From Luzula sylvatica (Eukaryota > Streptophyta > Magnoliopsida > Poales > Juncaceae), in contig OX326960.1 of NCBI GenBank assembly GCA_946800325.1, forward strand, positions 13,850,393 through 13,914,392: a stretch of 64,000 nucleotides of DNA, in the 5' to 3' direction. Numbering within the stretch: position 1 is the stretch's first letter; each line of letters begins with the position of its first letter. The translations under genes and the position numbers were made by a program. The notes under the pieces were generated by a model. The model saw only the letters and a list, made by a program, of their open reading frames with translations, was not told the origin of the DNA and did not search any database. Shown piece by piece: positions 13,538-26,038 of this stretch.

Positions 13538-15395
13538 AAACAAACTTTGTACATACCAATTAACTATCTAACTAAGTACCTACTAGCTAACTAACTAACT
13601 AACTAATTAACTACCTTCCTACATAACCACAAACTAATTAAGTAACTAACTAACTAATTAACTAACTAACTTACTAACTAACTACTACATAACTAACTAA
13701 CTAGTTACCTAACTAACTTACTAACTAACTACCTTCATACATACCTATTAACTAACTAACTAACTACCTTTCTAACTAGCAAACTAACTAACTAACTAAC
13801 TAAATAACTAAATAACTAAATAACTAAGTGAATAACTAATTAACAAATTAACTAAATAACTATCTTCCTACATACCTATTAACTAACTAACTAACTAACT
13901 AACTACCTACCTACATTCCTACATACCCACTAACTAACTAACTAACTAACTAACTATCTAACTACCAAAATAACTAACTAACCACTAGATAACTAACAAA
14001 CTAACTAACTAAATAACTAACTAGTTAACTAACTAAATAACTAACTAGCTAACTAACTAAATAACTAACTACTAGATAACTAACTAACTAACTAAATAAC
14101 TAACTAACTACTAGCTAGCTGACAAAATAACTAACTAACTAATTACTAGATAACTAACATAATAACTAACTAATTTACTAACTAACTATCTTCTTAAATA
14201 CCTATTAATTTACTAACTAACTAGCTAACTTCCTTCCTACATACCCACCAACTAACTAACTAACTAACTAACTAAATCACTAACTAGCTAACTACTAGCT
14301 AACTAACTAACTAAATAAATAACTAACTAACTACATAGCTACTAGCTATTTAACTAACTAACTAAATAAATAACTAACTAATTGACTAACTAACTAATTA
14401 ACGAACTAACTAACTAATTAACTAACTAATTAACTAACTAATTAATTAACTAATTAACTAACTAACTACTACTTAACTTACTAACTAACTAACTAACTAA
14501 ATAATTAACTAATTAACTAACTAACTAACTAACTACATCACTAACTAACTAGTTAACTAACTAACTAACTACATCACTAACTAACTAGTTAACTAACTAA
14601 CTTACTAACTAACTACCTTCATACATACCTATTAACTAACTAACTAACTACCTTTCTAACTTACAAACTAACTAACTAACTAACCAAATAACTAAATAAC
14701 TAAGTGACTAACTAATTAACAAATTAACTAAATAACTAAATAACTATCTTCCAACATACTTATTAACTAACTAACTAACTACCTACTACCTACCTTCCTA
14801 CATACCCACTAACTAACTAACCAACTAACTAACTATCTAACTACCAAAATACCTAACTAGTTAACTAACTAACCACTAGATAACTAACAAACTAACTAAC
14901 TAAATAACTAACTAGTTAACTAACTAAATAACTAACTACTAGATAACTAACTAACTAACTAAATAACTAACTAACTACTAGCTAGCTGACAAAATAACTA
15001 ACTAACTAATTACTAGATAACTAACATAATAACTAACTAATTTACTAACTAACTATCTTCTTAAATACCTATTAATTTACTAACTAACTAGCTAACTACC
15101 TTCCTTCATACCCACCAACTAACTGGCTAACTAACTAACTAAATCACTAACTAGCTAACTACTAGCTAACTAACTAACTAACTAAATAAATAACTAACTG
15201 ATGACCTAACTAACTAACTAACTACAAGATAACTAACTAACTAACTGACAAACTAACTAACTAACTAATTAACTAACTAACTACCTTGATACATACATAT
15301 TGATTAACTAACTAACTCACTAACTAACTAACTACTAGCTAACTAACTAACTAACTAAATAACTTACTGATTAACTGATTAACTAACTAACTAAA
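8707..15395 (+). repeat. (TAAC)n satellite-like array, ~6.7 kb
   Basis: The array is made of degenerate TAAC tetramers with single-base variants (TAAT, TAAA, TAGC). It is punctuated every 50-200 bp by a non-tetramer motif of the type CTACCTTCCTACATACCCAC. Larger blocks recur: TAACATAATAAC plus its flanks appears at about 9792, 11468, 12813, 14155 and 15022, with spacings of about 1.68, 1.35, 1.34 and 0.87 kb. The unit is not a multiple of three and contains TAA, so all three forward frames are stopped every few codons. This explains the absence of coding frames. It starts inside an Athila gag and ends inside a copia LTR terminus. Confidence 0.95.
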
Positions 15396-15425
15396 AACTT
15401 ACTCTCAATCTCGCCAATTTCTACA
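15394..15425 (+). mobile_element. Terminal ~32 bp of a copia LTR at the array edge
   Basis: The bases from AAAACTTACTCTCAATCTCG to TTTCTACA match the last 32 bp of the copia LTR ending at 26038. The rest of that LTR is replaced by the TAAC array. What follows is the same flank seen after 26038. Confidence 0.85.
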
Positions 15426-16576
15426 CGATCCAATAAAATACCTTCACCAAAAACTCCGAATCTCAATCCAAAAATCGCATTTGTTTTGTTTCGCATACTT
15501 CTTCTTCCTTAAACTCCAACACAAACCACAAATGCATTGCAAGTTACCCTCGACCTTTTCTTCATGCATTCTCTCGAGTCGTTCCCTAGTTATAACAATA
15601 CTAACATACTCGCTGGCCAACCGGGAAATTCCTCCACCAATGTCCATTCCGGCTACAACAATATTGGGTAAACCGACTAGGTTGAAATCATCCCACATGA
15701 CTCCTTCTTCATTTCCACACACTTCTTCTACTTTCTACCAAGAGGCTTCAAGAACTCGCAAATTTCCATCACTTGCATCTTTACACTCTCCATCCTCGTC
15801 TCACACTACTTCAGCTTCTAAAAATCACATTGCGCCCATACTTCTTTGTCCACTACATTTGGCTAACTACTGTACAAAACAACACACACTCCACGTCATT
15901 CACACTTCTACTAGACATTATAGGGCACACTCGACATCCATCTCATCTAATGCACTGAGAAACACACACTCAACCCATTTTGTCTGAGTATAAATTCCGG
16001 ACATATCTCCGCACTTTCTTACACTCACTTCTTACATCACACAGTACAAATTGTGATACTTCACTAAAATACCCTCTTTCTCCAATACCGTCTCTCCATC
16101 TTGCATTAGAATCATGAGCTTTTGTTCACTATCCCTTCAAAAAGTGGATCGTGTTGTTTCTTACACGCATCAACCAACTCCTTCAAGCTAACAAAAATCC
16201 ATTTTAGATAGGTGCACATCCATACGCATCAATACATACTACAAAACCATTTTCTCCTGAAAAATTATTAACATCTTCTCCAACTCCTTAAAGCTTCACT
16301 ACGAGTCCGCTTCCAATTTAAACTCCATCAATTTTCTTCAAATTTGCTTCTTCAATTTCTGCTTCTTCTTCATGCATTAGCTTGAATTTTTTAGTTGTGA
16401 TCCACTCACATAATTCCTCCTCATTTGGATAGACTTGTGCATCTTCAAATTTGAAGTACTCGCAAACTTACTTCTTTTAGCTCTATCCATTCTTCATACT
16501 CATCTTGTGTCGCTTGAACTCCTCATTTTTGCATTCCGTCAATACTGCTTTGTGAACAATATTCACACAACTATTG
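15426..16576 (+). repeat. Segment X copy 1, duplicate of 26039-27188
   Basis: The segment is nearly identical to the DNA after the copia 3' LTR, with a few substitutions and one single-base indel. Both copies break at CTATTG: this copy continues into unique DNA while the other enters the GTTA array. It has no intact gene. On the minus strand it may belong to decayed Ty3 gag/leader sequence, but that is weak. Confidence 0.9.
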
Positions 16577-16790
16577 ACATTTATTTCCAGGCATAAGTCC
16601 CGAACAAACTTCGACACTTTTTCGCTCTTAATAAATATGAATCATATATTTCATTCAGCGCATCCACAAAATCTCTCTAGCTAACCTTACCATCAAACGA
16701 CACCCTCTTCACGGAGGACACAAATAGTCTGCATTATGTCCATCATGAACGAAACAACAAACTTCACCTTTTCAGCATCAACGATCACTT
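16530..16790 (-). pseudogene. Possible decayed Ty3/gypsy gag fragment
   Basis: Read on the minus strand, short stretches resemble plant Ty3 gag: DAEKVKFVVSFM, and after stops and frame changes FVDALNEIYDSYLLRAKK. The order (a DAEKV block, then a W/F-rich block, then a Y-LRAKK block) fits a retrotransposon-gag domain, but the frame is broken several times. It lies on the gag side of the LTR-like DNA at 17.5-20.1 kb, which fits a minus-strand element. The assignment is tentative. Confidence 0.35.
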
Positions 16791-17520
16791 AAAAAGTCTT
16801 GTTCGCCCTTGGAAAATCCACTCCTACGACTTTCGAGGGCCATTCGTACAAAAGAAGAATTTCGACCCAACACTTCCACCACCACTACTTCCACCATAAT
16901 GCAGTCTCATTCGACAACCACTTCAACAACCACTACTTTTATCGTAATCCTTTCTCATTCGAGTCACCGCTTGAACTACTTTTACTTCCATCAAAATTCT
17001 TCCTAATTCGAACAGCCACTTGAACAACCACTTCATCCAACCGTACCACTACCTTCATTACAATGCATTATAAAAGCAATTGCGGAGGTCCTTTTGCCTT
17101 CACGAGACTTCTCAACTTCATAAAATACATCTTCTTCATATACAAAGCCTTCATGTACTCTTCGCACCAATCGACGAAACCATTATGCTTCCCTACATCA
17201 ATGGACCTTATTCAGCTCCGTCAACTACAACCTTCCTCGTACCATCTTTCTCGAACTCTTGCCGCCAACTAAAACCACATCTACATAACTGCTCGGTACT
17301 TCACAAACTACAATTTTCTCTTGAAAAACCTTTCTGAACTCCCTCCTCCTACGACCAAAACTGGAGGAGAAACCACAAACTTCACAAACTTCAAACTTCA
17401 ACTTGCTCATGCAAATCCTTCATGAATTCCATACACCAACAAAAACAACACCTACATGAGCACTCCAAACTTCATAAACTACAGTTCAAGGAGTGAAAGC
17501 ACTACTCTTCCTACATTAGG
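16791..17520. other. Non-coding, CTTCA/CAACCAC-rich DNA
   Basis: This interval has pyrimidine-biased low complexity (CTTCAACAACCACTAC-like words) and scattered short frames on both strands without recognisable domains. It is probably more of the decayed minus-strand retroelement. No gene is supported. Confidence 0.5.
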
Positions 17521-20147
17521 CACGACCCGAAAATAAAATAATCTACAATCTATAACAACTAAACACACACAATACGAAAACCGAAAAGGTTGTCACGACC
17601 CGAAAATAAAATAATTGTGCACAACGTACTTACCTTCATTAAATGAACATTAGCAGAGTTAAAAACACACAATACGAAAACCAGTTGGCATAAAATATAA
17701 TCTACAATCTATAACAACTAAACACACATATGGTGGGCATAAACCAATATAACAAAAACAAATATATTAACTGGTGATCTCACACTCCGCTACGCTCGTA
17801 ATCTACACGAATGCCACTGCCACCTCAAGTGCTACCTGAAAATGTTGGCTGAGAGTTAGATAAGTAAAATAATATTTAATTATTATTTACTATCGACGAC
17901 GACTACCACGACAACCTACTACGAGAACTACCATGATGACCAACTACAACGATCTAGGAATTCTGCAAACACAACAACAACCACTATAGAATTCTCATCA
18001 TGAAACAACTACAAGTGTTCGACTACAACACGGAAACAACTACTACCACAACTATGATCATGCAAATACGGTAACAACTACTACATAATTCATAGTGTGA
18101 TACTACAACAACTTCCACTACAACTATGATCCTGCAAATACGGTAACAACTACTACATAATTCATAGTGTAGAGAACCACTTCGATAAGGTTGGCTTCCA
18201 CAAGGGACCCTACACATAGACTAGTACCTCGGATCTACAATGAGGTAAAAGTCCGCTGCACTCTATCCCAAGAGTGGTGGTTTCAACCATGCCACGACTG
18301 AAACCACGCCCCCTCAGCACTACATTTACTACAACTACACGAGGAGACCGTACTGCTATGTCTAACAGTTCGCAAGTTCGGGAGCGACCCGAAGATGCAC
18401 ACCTCTGGCCAGACACTACATTAATGTCCAAACATGTGTTCCCTTATCCACCGCTCATCGTCACATCGAGTTGAGCTACATCAACAACAATCCTACATCC
18501 TACAAAGAACTACATATATTCTACAGATAAAATGATGAATAAATAAATAAGACTTCAGATGCAGTAATCATAATTACTTCCATGAAAACCACCTCGGAAT
18601 AAGCTTTCCAACAGAACCAAGAACTCACGAAACGGAGACCGAACGGAGAAGTTATGACCAAATTACGAAGACGTGACACACACAATCTGGTCCGATATAC
18701 CCGTCAAAGAACCGATCAAACTACGACATCTCTACTTATCCGACACATCAAAGCTTCTACTGACCTCGAGATGAAATCCTAACGATACACGAGACAACTC
18801 AACTAGCCTCCAACTACTAGAAGAAACCTCAAACTACTACGACAAACAACAACGACAAACTACTTAAAGAAATCTCAGCCATGTGTTTAATCTTGGCTCG
18901 GTTTCTCATTAATCCAACCATTAATTAATTGGACATTATCGAGCAATCGAGCCTTCTCCTAATTACTACCGGTGACTCAAACCGACAATCTCGACAATCT
19001 ACAAATCTTCCCTGAAATTCAGATTTAGTAGAATACAACACATATCGGGTTATTGGATCTCAAACATAAACCAAACATGAACCCGACCCGTTAAGAATAA
19101 ACACCTCAATTCCCTCTCTTCCGTGCTTCCCCGAACCGAAACCCTAATTCCACTACTTGTGATCAATAAATAGCCCGACCGCCACTATTCAAACGGCCGA
19201 ACCATCACGACCAAACATCTTCCCCGACAATACAATTCTCAACATTCGACCCGATTCGAGATACTATTTCGGCCACAAAATTAGGGCTCCACAAATCAGG
19301 GCTTAATCCGAAATATATCGACACACATGGCAGTATTATGAGGTACTATAAAGATTAATATCAAGTCCGAGATATACCTCAAAACAAATGTACAATCGCA
19401 ACCAACTCGGCACCTCTTCCTGGCCCGAAACATGTTCCACGATGCCTCCATGCCATCCATTCTTCTGCCCCGAGGCTTGTGCCGTTGTGCCGCCATGACG
19501 TCCCGGTCCTGCCCCAATGTACAAAGTTCATCCCCAACCATGTACATGTGCCACGGAGCTGCCGTGGTGCTATTCTCCAATCCCGATACTCACGCACCTA
19601 CCCCTGCCGCTGATCCGATGCACGTGCGGCTGCAACACGGTGATGCCGTTCTCAAACCCTAGCTTCTTTGGTGCTAAATTTGCCTCCTCATCAACACTTG
19701 TTTCCTTTTCATTCAATATAGGAAATAAAATTGGTCATCCATCATTTTCAGTTGCTCCATTTCAATCATCTTAGACCAAAAAATCTTCATTGGGCAATAC
19801 CCAATTTCCCTCTTTTCTACTTCTCTTCTCCTCTTTTTCTTACTCGTGAGTTTGGCTAAGAAACAATATCCTGTATGGGAAGATATTATATTCTTGAGGA
19901 AGTGTTATAAGTAAAACAAGAGGCCACCTAAACTCCAACCAATAGAAACACAAATAATAGGGTTAAGTGTGAAAGGGGTTATTGGTTAAGGGTTCATTTC
20001 CATTTTCCCCCTCATCTTTCTTGTAATTATTTTCCATCATATATTTCATCATCCAATTTGTGTATTGCCATTTATAATCATGATATAAAATTCTCCCCTT
20101 CTTAATCGATTTCGTCTTCGAAATTCATTACGCATACCATGATATAA
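17521..20147 (-). mobile_element. LTR-like DNA of a minus-strand Ty3 chromovirus
   Basis: On the minus strand this interval follows a polypurine tract (20148-20166) and precedes the possible gag remnant, which is the position of an LTR. It is non-coding. The words CACGACCCGAAAATAAAATA occur twice (17522 and 17597), and the nearby segment around 17550-17740 is partly duplicated. No paired LTR is in the window and the terminus near 17.5 kb is not clean, so the extent is inferred from context. Confidence 0.4.
18036..18175 (+). repeat. Two tandem copies of a ~72-bp unit
   Basis: The words CAACTATGATCATGCAAATA and GGTAACAACTACTACATAAT recur with one or two changes about 72 bp apart, within CTAC/CAACTAC-rich DNA at 17.88-18.18 kb. 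Confidence 0.8.
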
Positions 20148-20166
20148 CATTCTTCCCTCCTTAAAG
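20090..20166 (-). other. Duplicated polypurine tract of the minus-strand chromovirus
   Basis: The minus strand reads TTTCGAGGACGAAATTTCTT then AAGGAGGGAAGAATG. This resembles the pol end and polypurine tract typical of plant Ty3 chromoviruses (an R-G-R-N reading just before the PPT). A diverged second copy (CGAAGACGAAATCGATTAAG, AAGGGGAGAAT) lies about 58 bp further on, so the junction is locally duplicated. Confidence 0.65.
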
Positions 20167-20190
20167 AAATTTCGTCCTCGAAATTCATCA

Positions 20191-20329
20191 CACATCTTAT
20201 CTTGCTACATGTCAACCGGTCTACAATCATTGATCACACATCGTGACCACATCCCCCACCTCAACAACCTTCTAACAAAATCAATTTTATAGGTCCCATT
20301 TGATGATCATTCCATTCTACCAATAATCT
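20191..20329. other. No feature seen
   Basis: This short interval between the decayed integrase block and the polypurine tract contains duplicated TGATGATCAT words but no recognisable domain. It is probably eroded pol. Confidence 0.4.
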
Positions 20330-21004
20330 CTCTGTTGATGATCATCATGTACACACAATCTTCCACGAACCCGAATAGGACCATCACTTGTGATTTGAAA
20401 TTTAGAATCACCACCTCGAGCCAACTCATCATTCACCGCCTACAACTATTCATCATTCCTTTCACTTCTGTAATCTTTGTCACCAACTTGGATTGTGCCC
20501 AACAACACCAATAAGTATCCTCGCGATCGTCCAAGTAAAGCCTCTAATAAAAATCTCTAAGCACGAACACGAAACTCCACCTACGTACTTAAATATGGGC
20601 ATTGTAAATCGCAACATTTCAATTCAAATCAATTCTTACCAAATTTTCTTTTCCCGAATAACTACTACTTCTACAATCCAAATCCTTCAGAATACATCCA
20701 CCATCTTCAACGCATATTTAACTCATTTTGCGTAAAGAAATGTTTCTACTCTTGTAATCTGTGAAAATCTCAGACTTCAGCCATGTAGAGACCTCCAACT
20801 CTTTCCATCTTGCACGATTACACATCGAAGCCCACAATAAGACGCATCGTTACACACCACCAAACCATCTCCACCCGAAAGAATTATTAACCACTTCTTT
20901 AACTCAACAAAGATTCTTTCACAATTTTCATTCCACATAAATTTTAAATTATTCCGCGCCGGCCATGTAATAGGCAAATAAATTTCGAAAATTAATCCCT
21001 TCAC
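20330..21004 (-). pseudogene. Decayed Ty3 chromovirus RNase H and integrase N-terminal fragment
   Basis: On the minus strand, 21004-20777 is open for 75 codons. It shows the plant Ty3 RNase H start: a W-x-C-E-x-x-F-x-E-L-K-like block, then VVCNDASYCGLRCVIVQDGK, where the catalytic Asp context DAS is kept. Further on, at 20434-20335, comes a block ending FQITSDGPIRVRGRLCV. That matches the linker between RNase H and the integrase zinc finger in these elements. The rest of integrase is missing before the polypurine tract at 20.16 kb. It is fragmentary and cannot make an enzyme. Confidence 0.7.
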
Positions 21005-21133
21005 AACCCTCTACACTAATCAGGAAGACCGAGAAAAATCCGAGTCTCAATCACATTTGAAGATTTCTTCCAATAAAGAACATCTTCTATTTCTCCAAAT
21101 CTACAAAACTACCTTCACCGGATACTACAATCC

Positions 21134-21224
21134 AATTAAATACCTTCACCAAAAACTCCGAATCTCAATCCAAAAATCGCATTTGTTTTGTTTCGCATAC
21201 TTCTTCTTCCTTAAACTCCAACCC
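21134..21224 (+). repeat. Third, short copy of the start of segment X
   Basis: About 90 bp, from AATCCAATTAAATACCTTCA to CTTAAACTCCAAC, match the first bases of segment X after 15425 and after 26038. This is the left flank of the copia element, so the same target DNA lies on both sides of it. Confidence 0.9.
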
Positions 21225-21310
21225 TACTTCTCCTAAACCTGCACAAGTAAACCCCATTGCACATCCAAGCATCGGACATGATCCTACAGAATCGTCACTT
21301 ACTTGACAAG
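21225..21310 (+). mobile_element. Copia pol fragments in place of the 5' LTR body
   Basis: Bases 21225-21287 repeat pol bases 24023-24085. The following roughly 19 bases (AGAATCGTCACTTACTTGA) repeat 23474-23492 in the integrase region. Only then does LTR sequence start. Two pieces of the element's own coding DNA thus replace most of its 5' LTR. Confidence 0.85.
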
Positions 21311-21348
21311 AGTCAGAAAACTTACTCTCAATCTCGCCAATTTCTACA
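21311..21348 (+). mobile_element. Remnant (38 bp) of the copia 5' LTR
   Basis: The bases match the last 38 bp of the 3' LTR (26001-26038) and end TTTCTACA directly before the primer-binding site. Confidence 0.88.
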
Positions 21349-21360
21349 TGGCATCAGAGC
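21349..21360 (+). other. Initiator tRNA-Met primer-binding site of the copia element
   Basis: TGGCATCAGAGC directly follows the LTR end. Ty1/copia elements use a site of the form TGGTATCAGAGC; this copy differs by one base. Confidence 0.85.
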
Positions 21361-21446
21361 GAGGCTCTTCCCAAACCTAACCCTAATTACTGCCGTCAAT
21401 TTTTTATTCTCATACAACAACCTCTCGTTCATCTATCTTCTTCTAT

Positions 21447-24400
21447 ATGTCTTCCTCAAATTCCACATCTGAGGTTACGTCCAGATTTGAGCAGTCCTCA
21501 TCCATCAATAATGACTTAACACCACCTCCTACTGGTCATAAGTTCAACAACCAGAATTTCCTCCAGTGGTCTCAATCAGTTTTTTGGTTTATCTGTGGCC
21601 GTGCCAAAGACGGCCATCTGACCGGAGAAATTACGGCACTCCCGAAGGCGGATCCGAAATTCCGATTATGGAATACAGACGATCATCTAGTCATGTCGTG
21701 GCTTATCAGCTCCATGACAACTGAAGTTGGAGAGAATTTTCTACTCTACAAAACTGCCAAGGAAATTTGGGATGTTGCGAAGGAAACGTACTCAAATTCT
21801 GCAAATTTCTCCGAGCTATTTGCGCTTCAATCTCGACTCTACGATCTACGTCAGGGAGATTCCTCTGTAACTCAATACTTTCATCTTCTTTCTCGTATTT
21901 GGCTCCAACTTGACTTATTTGAAGCCTATCCATGGAAGTGTGCCGATGATGTGGCAATGTACAAAAATGTGGTCGAGCAGAAACGAACCATACGGTTCCT
22001 GCTTGGTCTCAATAAAGAATTCGATGCTGTGCGCAGTCGCATAATGGGAACTCGGCCTTTCCCGTCAACCCGAGAAGCCTTTGCAGACGTCCGCCATGAG
22101 GAAAGCAGAAAGAATCTCATGATGCCGGAATCCGGCAACCACGGCGCCGACTCCTCGGCTCTATTCACAAACAACTCCAACCTCAAGACTCGTAAGGGAC
22201 AAGGACGCCCATGGTGCGAGCATTGCAAAACCCATGGCCATTGGAAATCCGGCTGTTCGAAACTCCACGGAAAACCGGCTGATTGGAAACCATCTAGCGC
22301 TCGTTTTGACAGGGAAAGTCGTGCCCATCTTGCTGCAGGACCTGAAACACACCAATCCGAGATTCAAAATCTCAAAAATCAGATGGAAACCTTGAAACAA
22401 ATGATCGGCAATCACCACTCTTCCTCCGAACAAACTTTCCCGAGTGTTATTGAGCAACCGACAAGCCTTCTTGCATCTCAAGGTAAATTCGCTCTTGCTC
22501 TCAATGTTACTCAGATGTGTTCCAGAAAACCGTGGATTCTCGACTCCGGTGCCTCTGATCACATGACTTTCGACAAGAAAGTGTTTTCAAAATATCATAC
22601 CTTGCCCTTCTCATCAGTTCGCATGGCAGACGGATCTCTCTCGCCAATAGACGGAATTGGCTCGGTCACCTTTTCTCCTGACCTCACCTTGCACTCTGTC
22701 CTTTTTGTACCAAAATTACGTTGCAATCTTCTTTCCATAAGCAAGCTTACTCGTGACTCAAATTGTATGACTCGGTTCTTTGCCAATTTTTGTGATTTTC
22801 AGGTGGTGGGATCGGACAAGGTGATTGGCAATGCTAGGATGTGTAATGGGTTATACTTGCTTCAAGAAGATGCATCTAGAAGACAAGCTCCTAAGTCAAG
22901 TAGCGGTTCTGAGTCCAATCTAAATTCTGTTCTTAGTCAAAAGTCTGATGTCTTTTCTGCATCGGTCTCTATCGAAAATCAAGTCATGTTATTGCATTTC
23001 CGTTTAGGTCATTCTAATTTTTTGTACTTTGCTAAGTTGTTTCCCAACCTATTCATCAATAAAAAAAACCGCAATTCTATCAATGTGAGATTTGTCAACT
23101 TGCAAAACATACACGATCTACATATCCAATCATCGGTTACAAACCATCCAAGCCATTCTCTTTAATCCATAGTGATATTTGGGGACCCTCACGTGTAAAA
23201 CACATCACAGGTGCTCGGTGGTTCATCACCTTTATCGATGATCACTCTCGAATAACATGGACATACCTTATGAAAGAAAAATCTGAAACTCCATCTGTTT
23301 TCCAGTCATTCTATAATATGATCCACACTCAATTCAAAAGTCAAATTCAAGTTCTTAAAACAGATAATGCTCGAGATTATTTCAATACTACTCTTGGACC
23401 GTTTCTACTTCAAAAGGGAATTATCCATACAAGTTCATGTGTGGATACTCCCCAACAAAATGGTATAGCCGAGAGAAAGAATCGTCACTTACTTGAAGTA
23501 TCTCGTGCAATCATGTTCACAAATCACGTGCCAAAATATCTCTGGGGGGATGCTTTACTCACTGCCACATACTTGATCAATAGAATGCCTAGCCGAGTCT
23601 GACAATTCAAATCTCCATGGTCCATTCTTGCACAAACACATCCTCATATACTCTCCTACACCACTAATCTACCAATGAAAATATTCGGATGTACAGCTTT
23701 TGTTCATATCCATTCTCAAAACCGCTCAAAATTAGATCCTAGATCACTTAAATGTATATTTGTCGGGTATTCCTCCTATCAGAAAGGCTATAAATGTTAC
23801 TCTCCCACTACAAAAAGGTTCTATAACACTATGGATGTCACCTTTTTTGAAAATCAGTCCTACTTTCCCCAAACCAATATTCAGGGGGAGTGTTCCGAAG
23901 AATATCAGTTTTGGGAAACTATGTCAAATACCAAATCTGCTTTTTCACCTCTCTCACATACACTCAGTTCGCATCCAACAGAAACTATTATTCCTCAACT
24001 TGACAACACCGCTGAACTTGTCCCTACTTCTCCTAAACCTGCACAAGTAAACCCCATTGCACATCCAAGCATCGGACATGATCCTACGCCGAATATCCCC
24101 ACTGCCGAGAATTTACAAGGTACAATTCTGAACCTAGATGATGCTCCCGCACCTATTGTTGATGATTTGAATGTCCCTATTGCTCAGAGAAAAGGTATTC
24201 GTACTTGCACTAAGCATCCCATTGAAAGATATGTTGCATATGGGAAACTACTTCCTTCCTATAAAGCATTCATAACTAACCTTGATCAGACGTACATTCC
24301 AAGCTCTATCTCCGAAGCTCTTCGAATTCCACAGTGGAAAAATGCAGTTGACGAAGAAATCCGAGCTCTTGAATCCAATGGTACATGGACTCTCACCGAT

Positions 24401-25834
24401 TTGCCAAGCGGAAAAAGAACTGTTGGGTGCAAATGGATCTTCACCGTGAAGTACAAAGCCGATGGCAGTGTCGAAAGATTTAAAGCAAGACTGGTGGCTA
24501 AAGGCTTCACACAAACCTACGGTATTGATTATCATGAAACCTTTGCCCCAGTTGCTAAATTAAATTCGGTCAGAGTTCTACTTTCTTTAGCCGTGAATCA
24601 GGATTGGATGTTACATCAACTCGACGTCAAAAATGCCTTTCTCAATGGAGATTTGGAGGAAGAAGTCTACATGGAAATACCTCCAGGGTTCGAGAATTCT
24701 TTCAAAAACAAGGTGTGTAAACTCCAAAAGGCATTGTACGGGCTCAAGCAATCTCCGCGCGCTTGGTTTGGAAAGTTCACACAGGCTATCACTTCACAAG
24801 GGTACGTACAATGCCAAGCCGACCACACCCTATTCATCAAAACAAGCAAAAATGGGAAAAGATCCATCCTCATCGTCTATGTAGACGATATCATCTTGAC
24901 CGGAGACGACTCGGATGAGATAGAAAAACTAAAAAGGGTACTAGCTTCAGAATTTGAAATTAAAGATCTCGGTAATCTCAAGTACTTCCTTGGCATGGAA
25001 GTAGCTCGGTCCGAGAAAGGCTTAGTTATCTCTCAACGAAAGTATATCCTCGACCTACTAACCGAAACCGGGTTCCTGGGATGTAAACCAGCTGAAACTC
25101 CCATGGATCCCACAAAGAAATTCAATGTCAGTGAAGAAAGGTCCCCTGTCAACAAAGAACAATATCAGAGACTCGTCGGTAAGTTAATTTACCTCTCTCA
25201 TACTCGTCCGGATATTGCTTACTCTGTGAGTATTATCAGTCAACACATGAATGAGCCAAATGAAGACCACCTCGAAGCTGTCCACCGAATTTTGAGGTAC
25301 TTAAAAATGACTCCTGGTTTTGGCTTATTATCCAAGAAAACTGATAAAAGAGGAATTGAAATCTACACTGATGCGAGTTGGGCTGGAGAAGCTACCTATA
25401 GAAAATCAACTACTGGCTACTGCTCATATGTCTGGGGAAATTTAGTAACATGGAGGAGTAAAAAGCAGTCAGTGGTTGCACGTAGTAGTGCAGAATCAGA
25501 GTACCGTGCTCTTGCATTAGGAATTTAAGAAGGAATGTGGCTCCAAAGACTCCTCGACGACCTTGGATTGAAGAAACATAATCCAATTATGATGTTCAGC
25601 GACAGTCAAGTAGCCATCAGCATAGCAAAAAACCCCGTCCATCATGATCGTACCAAGCACATCGAGATTGACCGTCACTTCATTTCAGAGAAAGTTAATC
25701 AAGGTGTTGTTCTACTTGGCTACATTGCTTCTCGACTCCAAATTGCTGATATCCTCACCAAGGCACTTCCACGTGCTAATTTCGACGAATTGAACTTCAA
25801 GCTTGGTTTGTTCAACATCTACAACCAATCTTGA
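21447..25834 (+). pseudogene. Ty1/copia gag-pol polyprotein with one frameshift and two stops
   Basis: The first frame (21447-23165) holds a copia-type gag, a CX2CX4HX4C knuckle (CEHCKTHGHWKSGC) near 22216 and protease DSGASDH near 22541. Frame is lost near an A8 run at about 23060, at the start of integrase. From there to 25834 one frame carries the rest: SDIWGP, TDNARDY and NGIAERKNR of integrase, reverse transcriptase ALYGLKQSPRAWF near 24735 and YVDDIIL near 24880, then RNase H YTDASWAG and SSAESEYRAL near 25360-25510. That frame is interrupted by TGA at 23600-23602 and TAA at 25526-25528. The order protease-integrase-RT-RNase H defines copia. The breaks make it non-autonomous. Confidence 0.92.
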
Positions 25835-25841
25835 GGGGGAG
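25833..25841 (+). other. Polypurine tract of the copia element
   Basis: GAGGGGGAG overlaps the stop region of pol and lies three bases before the 3' LTR, the classic copia plus-strand primer. Confidence 0.85.
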
Positions 25842-25844
25842 TAT

Positions 25845-26038
25845 TGAATATGTTAATTAGCATGTAACTAAGGAAATAGATTAGTGTGTTATTTTATTTA
25901 CTTTTATGTACGATTTCTATTTCAGCAGGTCCTTGAATTTGGAAACTTATTCAAGGCACTTGGCTTTATATGTACCCCATTATTCATTGAATAAAAATTA
26001 AGTCAGAAAACTTACTCTCAATCTCGCCAATTTCTACA
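25845..26038 (+). mobile_element. Copia 3' LTR (194 bp)
   Basis: The LTR starts TGAATATGTTAATTAGCATG after the polypurine tract and ends TTTCTACA, matching the end of the 5' LTR remnant. It is short, and contains a TATATG and a CATTGAATAAAAATTAAG stretch that could serve as a polyadenylation signal. Confidence 0.85.

Noticed and set aside
8707..15395. CRISPR-like or telomere array
   Set aside because: The units are degenerate tetramers without unique spacers, and plant telomeres use TTTAGGG-type units; this is satellite-like DNA in a eukaryotic context.
15444..15722. 92-codon minus-strand frame also present at 26057-26335
   Set aside because: It is preserved only because segment X is a recent duplicate; the translation shows no domain I can name and no start context or splice signals.
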